Below, one piece after another: positions 61,088-64,000 of a stretch of 64,000 bases of DNA. The notes beneath the pieces were generated by a model that saw nothing but the letters and a program-made list of their open reading frames with translations, made no database searches and was not told where the DNA came from. The position numbers were made by a program, and so were the translations under genes. Each line of letters begins with the position of its first letter. Position 1 is the first letter of the stretch. This DNA comes from Flavobacterium beibuense (GTDB lineage Bacteria > Bacteroidota > Bacteroidia > Flavobacteriales > Flavobacteriaceae), in contig NZ_JUIW01000001.1 of the NCBI RefSeq assembly GCF_004151245.1, positions 310,001 through 374,000 on the forward strand, given 5' to 3'.

Positions 61088-61525
61088 TTAGTCGTCGAGT
61101 CTTAAAAATTTACCGTTGTTGTCAAACTCCAGTTCAAGGTCATTCAAAAGTTCTACTTTATATCCCCAGCGTTTTTTTTCTGCTTTTTCAACTCCCTGTC
61201 CTTTATAGTTTTTATGTATGTATTGCGTTATAACCTTTGGTAAAACAGAATCAGGAAGGGCATAGCCGTTGCCGTCTATTTCCTTACAATTTCCCTTTGC
61301 GTCAAATTCAATTTCCGTGCCGCCTGTCATTAAAACTTCATATTCTGTTTCGGTAATGTCCTTGTCTTCTATTACATAAGAAGGGGCCTGATTAGGGAAG
61401 TTTTTAGAAATAAAGGTTTTTGCTGCCGGAGGCAGGTCGTTAAGGGTTATTTTTCTTTCCTGGCCAAAGGCAGAACAAGAGATTAAAATGATTAACAATG
61501 TCGAAAGTCTTAAAAGTGTCTCCAT
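61088..61525 (-). CDS. PepSY-like secreted protein
   Basis: 145 residues. Signal peptide (LLRLSTLLIILISCSAFGQ). Then two PepSY-like repeats, each with a helix followed by a strand hairpin: residues about 25-78 (LPPAAKTFISKNFPN) and about 90-145 (LPKVITQYIHKNYKG). The type often called putative beta-lactamase-inhibitor-like. Such genes are frequent next to two-component systems, as here, and may sense envelope state for the kinase. Confidence 0.8.
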   Translation of the reverse strand: METLLRLSTLLIILISCSAFGQERKITLNDLPPAAKTFISKNFPNQAPSYVIEDKDITETEYEVLMTGGTEIEFDAKGNCKEIDGNGYALPDSVLPKVITQYIHKNYKGQGVEKAEKKRWGYKVELLNDLELEFDNNGKFLRLDD

Positions 61526-61595
61526 AACTATGTATTTTTATTTTACAGTACAAGTTTATAGCCTGAATCTGGAAACAATTAGGAAAGCAGAATTA

Positions 61596-62861
61596 TTATG
61601 GAAAAATAATCCTGAAAATATGCTTTTGGTTAAATTCATATTCTGCAGTAAGGTTATATACTGATGCTATAGATTGTACAATGGCAAGCCCTAATCCGGT
61701 AGACTGTTCGTTTAGTGTACTACGGAAAAATCGATCAAAAATCCTGTCTTTGTCAAGAGGGGTATCTCCGTTATTTAAAAAAGTCAGTCGGTTCTTATCA
61801 ATAATAATCTCAACAGAACCTCCGGCTTTAGTGTGTGTTATTGCATTTTTAAGGAGATTGTTAAGCAGGGTAGTTGCCAGTCCTTTATTCATAGTAAAAT
61901 GAAGCTGTGCTGCGTTAATAGTGGTAAGATTTACTTCTTTATAATCGGCAAAATCCTTAAACTCTTCCGTGATTTCACTAACTAAAGTATTATAGTTAAT
62001 ATCCTCTTCCTCTTCAAACTGTTTGTTTTCAATTCTGGAAAGCATTAACAGTGATTTGTTTAAGCGTACAAGACGGTTTAGGGTATCGCTTATTTTAGAA
62101 ATTTCGGTTGCCTGCTCTTCGTTAAGGTTGTTGTTCTCTAAAATAAGTTCCAGTTTGTTAAGGCTTATGGCAAGAGGTGTTTGCAGTTCATGAGAAGCAT
62201 TTTCTATAAACTGTTTCTGACTGGTAAATACGGTTTCGTTTCGTTGTAATACCTGCTCCAGCTCTTTGCCTAAATTCTTAAACTCTGTAACAGGTGAATC
62301 AGGAGCTTTAAACTTAACTCCTGAACCAAGCTTAAAGTTTTTAAGCCTGTATAAAAGTATATAGAATGATTTCCATACTTTTCTGAGTATGATATGGTTT
62401 AACAATGCAATACTTATCACCAGCATAAAATATAATGCGATAAGTGCTGTCATTAAATCTTCCAGAAGCTCATCCTCTTCAACAATAGAGGCTCTTATGG
62501 TTAATTTGTACGGATTGCCGTGAGCATCATTAAAAACGGTTTCCAGATAGCGGAAAGGTTCATTGTCATCGTCGTATTCCATATACTCAAAGCCCGACAT
62601 GAATTTATCTGAGAAATCATACAGCGGCCCTTTTGGGAGGGGCTCAACCTTAAACTGATTGATCCCAAACTCTCTGGTTTCTAAAATGCTTTCATTGGCA
62701 TACGCCTCACGGGTTATAAGTATTTTGGAGTTTTTAAGTCCGTCATCAATATTGTCATAAACTTCGTCAAGTATTACCATATAGAAAAGGCTCGCCCAAA
62801 GCGCTATAACTGCCAGTAGTGCCACAATAAGGTAACGTAATGTATAAGTGCGAAGTTTCAT
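61596..62861 (-). CDS. Membrane sensor histidine kinase
   Basis: 421 residues. Two transmembrane helices (about 11-31 and 136-158) enclose a periplasmic sensor of about 105 residues. HisKA with H224 in NASHELQTPLAI. HATPase with LLKNAITHTKAGG and the G2 box STGLGLAIVQS. It overlaps none of its neighbours but lies immediately behind the response regulator, with no base between its start and the regulator's stop. Signal unknown. Confidence 0.91.
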   Translation of the reverse strand: MKLRTYTLRYLIVALLAVIALWASLFYMVILDEVYDNIDDGLKNSKILITREAYANESILETREFGINQFKVEPLPKGPLYDFSDKFMSGFEYMEYDDDNEPFRYLETVFNDAHGNPYKLTIRASIVEEDELLEDLMTALIALYFMLVISIALLNHIILRKVWKSFYILLYRLKNFKLGSGVKFKAPDSPVTEFKNLGKELEQVLQRNETVFTSQKQFIENASHELQTPLAISLNKLELILENNNLNEEQATEISKISDTLNRLVRLNKSLLMLSRIENKQFEEEEDINYNTLVSEITEEFKDFADYKEVNLTTINAAQLHFTMNKGLATTLLNNLLKNAITHTKAGGSVEIIIDKNRLTFLNNGDTPLDKDRIFDRFFRSTLNEQSTGLGLAIVQSIASVYNLTAEYEFNQKHIFRIIFP

Positions 62862-63533
62862 TTAAGTCATTTTATATCCGATGCCGTAAACCGATTGTAT
62901 ATCAGCATCAGCGCCGTTGTCTTTTAGTTTTTTGCGTAGGTTTTTTATTTGTGAATAAACAAAATCAAGATTATCGGCCTGATCGGTATAATCACCCCAA
63001 ACCGATTCTGCCAGGGCTGTTTTATTGATTAGCCTGTTGGGATTAATCATAAAATAATAAAGAACATCATATTCTTTACGATTCAGTGTAATGGAATTTT
63101 CATTAATAAATACTTCTCGTTGTTCGGGTAGTATTTTAATATTGCTCCATTCTATAGCGTTATTGCCATTATGGCTTTTTCTCCTTACGGCCGATTTGAT
63201 TCGTGCGTGCAGTTCGGCAAGATGAAAGGGCTTGGCTAGGTAATCATCGGCACCTAAATCGAGGCCTTTAACTTTATCGTCTACGGCATCTTTTGCAGAA
63301 ATGATAATAACCGCGTCGCGGCGTTTCATGTCCTTAAGTTCTTTTACTAGACTAAGGCCGCTTCCGTTAGGCAGCATTATGTCTACCAGAATACAGTCGT
63401 AGTCATAACCACCTATTTTATCCATCCCCGAAATATAATCGTGTGCAGTTTCTACAATATATTTTTCCTTTTCAAGCGATTGGGTTATAGTGTCCCTAAG
63501 GTTGGTTTCATCCTCTATTATCAGAATCTTCAT
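62862..63533 (-). CDS. OmpR-type response regulator
   Basis: 223 residues from ATG 63533. Receiver domain with acidic E7/D8, phosphoacceptor D51 (VDIMLPNGSG), Lys in DDYLAKPF. Winged-helix DNA-binding domain from about residue 125 with RKEYDVLYYFMINPNRL and the end GIGYKMT. Coupled to the kinase gene downstream. Binding targets are unknown; the PepSY-like gene is a candidate. Confidence 0.92.
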   Translation of the reverse strand: MKILIIEDETNLRDTITQSLEKEKYIVETAHDYISGMDKIGGYDYDCILVDIMLPNGSGLSLVKELKDMKRRDAVIIISAKDAVDDKVKGLDLGADDYLAKPFHLAELHARIKSAVRRKSHNGNNAIEWSNIKILPEQREVFINENSITLNRKEYDVLYYFMINPNRLINKTALAESVWGDYTDQADNLDFVYSQIKNLRKKLKDNGADADIQSVYGIGYKMT

Positions 63534-63556
63534 TCTTACTTTCCGTTTAGGTATAT

Positions 63557-63564
63557 CAAATATA
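63557..63564 (-). promoter_or_regulatory. -7 element of the two-component operon
   Basis: On the minus strand TATATTTG, an exact match, 24 bases upstream of the regulator ATG. No TTG at the usual distance. Confidence 0.4.
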
Positions 63565-63644
63565 CATATTTGAAATGCCAAGGTAATTTCAAATTTGGAA
63601 AGAATTGGGAATTTTGCATCAGGTGGTATATAAAAGGATGCTGT

Positions 63645-64000
63645 TTATTCTTTCTTATCCTTTTTGGTTGTTTTTAATGTAAGCAGGTTTAGCGGGTTAA
63701 TCCCTAATCCGTTTACATCCTTACCAGTAAAACGGGCAGCCTTATCATAGAAAAGTACAATTACGGGAGCTTCTTCCATAACTATAGCGTCCAGTTGTTT
63801 ATAAATCTCCTGACGTTTTTTATCGTCCGTTACTAAAAAGCTTTGCTCGTATAACCTGTCGAACTCTTCATTTTTAAAGTGGGTATAGTTAGGCCCTCCC
63901 GGAGAAAAGTTCTTGCTGTAAAATAATGAAAGATAATTTTCTGCATCAGGATAATCAGCTATCCAGCTGGCTTTAAAGAAAGATACTTTTCCGGTAGAAA
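63645..64000 (-). CDS. Peptide-binding protein of an ABC transporter, C-terminal fragment
   Basis: The last 118 codons of a gene that continues beyond the right edge; stop TAA at 63645. The visible part carries the OppA/DppA-type C-terminal pattern: ADYPDAENYLSLFYSKNFSP, YTHFKNEEFDRLYEQ, a DDKKRQEIYKQLDAIVMEE helix and APVIVLFYDKAARFTG. This belongs to the family-5 extracellular solute-binding proteins. The protein probably binds a peptide or nickel-type ligand at the cell surface; which one is unknown. Confidence 0.75.
   Translation of the reverse strand, partial: STGKVSFFKASWIADYPDAENYLSLFYSKNFSPGGPNYTHFKNEEFDRLYEQSFLVTDDKKRQEIYKQLDAIVMEEAPVIVLFYDKAARFTGKDVNGLGINPLNLLTLKTTKKDKKE

Overview
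The window looks like a chromosomal segment of a Flavobacterium-like member of the Bacteroidetes (Flavobacteriaceae). The evidence is the low GC content, promoters of the TTG-N18-21-TAnnTTTG type, a type IX secretion (T9SS) C-terminal sorting domain, two DUF5686/carboxypeptidase-regulatory outer-membrane proteins, PorT-like beta-barrels, START-like, DUF4290 and DUF4199 proteins, and a 6S-like RNA between zapA and rny. Most of the content is housekeeping. I see no prophage, insertion sequence, CRISPR array or defence island.

Layout. 0-15.6 kb: riboflavin synthesis (ribD), a GNAT acetyltransferase, prmC, a MacB-type permease, hisS with an unusual inserted segment, three paralogous small 'LHP' proteins (two on the minus strand, one on the plus strand), a NUDIX hydrolase, an SRPBCC protein, an ATPase-recQ-fmt run, HU, AlgH/YqgE, a class IV aminotransferase and a START-like protein, then tRNA-Met. 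16-25 kb: a 1022-residue secreted T9SS substrate with six Ig-like repeats, pfkB, DUF493-DUF4290-murA (MurA has Asp in place of the catalytic Cys), and an AraC regulator with a VOC protein. 26-35 kb: two DUF5686 outer-membrane paralogues on either side of a small opposed gene, aroQ, three small outer-membrane beta-barrels, and xerD.

35-46 kb: a PAS histidine kinase with a response regulator, a TetR-controlled RND efflux operon (regulator, adaptor, pump, outer-membrane factor) with repeated palindromic operators, then rny, 6S RNA, zapA and a coiled-coil gene on the minus strand. 46-64 kb: an M23 peptidase overlapping a TonB-dependent receptor, a lipoprotein with two calcium-loop-like motifs, DUF2971, a HAD phosphatase, an envelope/sugar cluster (DUF4199, GT2, phosphohexomutase, MsbA-like ABC exporter), rpmE2 with a structured leader, a sugar nucleotidyltransferase, a thermonuclease, a two-component system with a PepSY-like secreted protein, and the C-terminal end of a peptide-binding ABC transporter protein.

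The points I consider most worth checking are the roughly 95-residue, roughly 23% GC in-frame insertion in hisS, the TetR operator array, the MurA Cys-to-Asp active site, the small LHP paralogue family, the structured leader of rpmE2, the probable 6S RNA, and the inverted repeat between the AraC regulator and its neighbour. Intrinsic terminators are abundant and clear. Several convergent gene pairs instead abut or overlap at their stop codons. I did not find a multi-gene system that is clearly undescribed.
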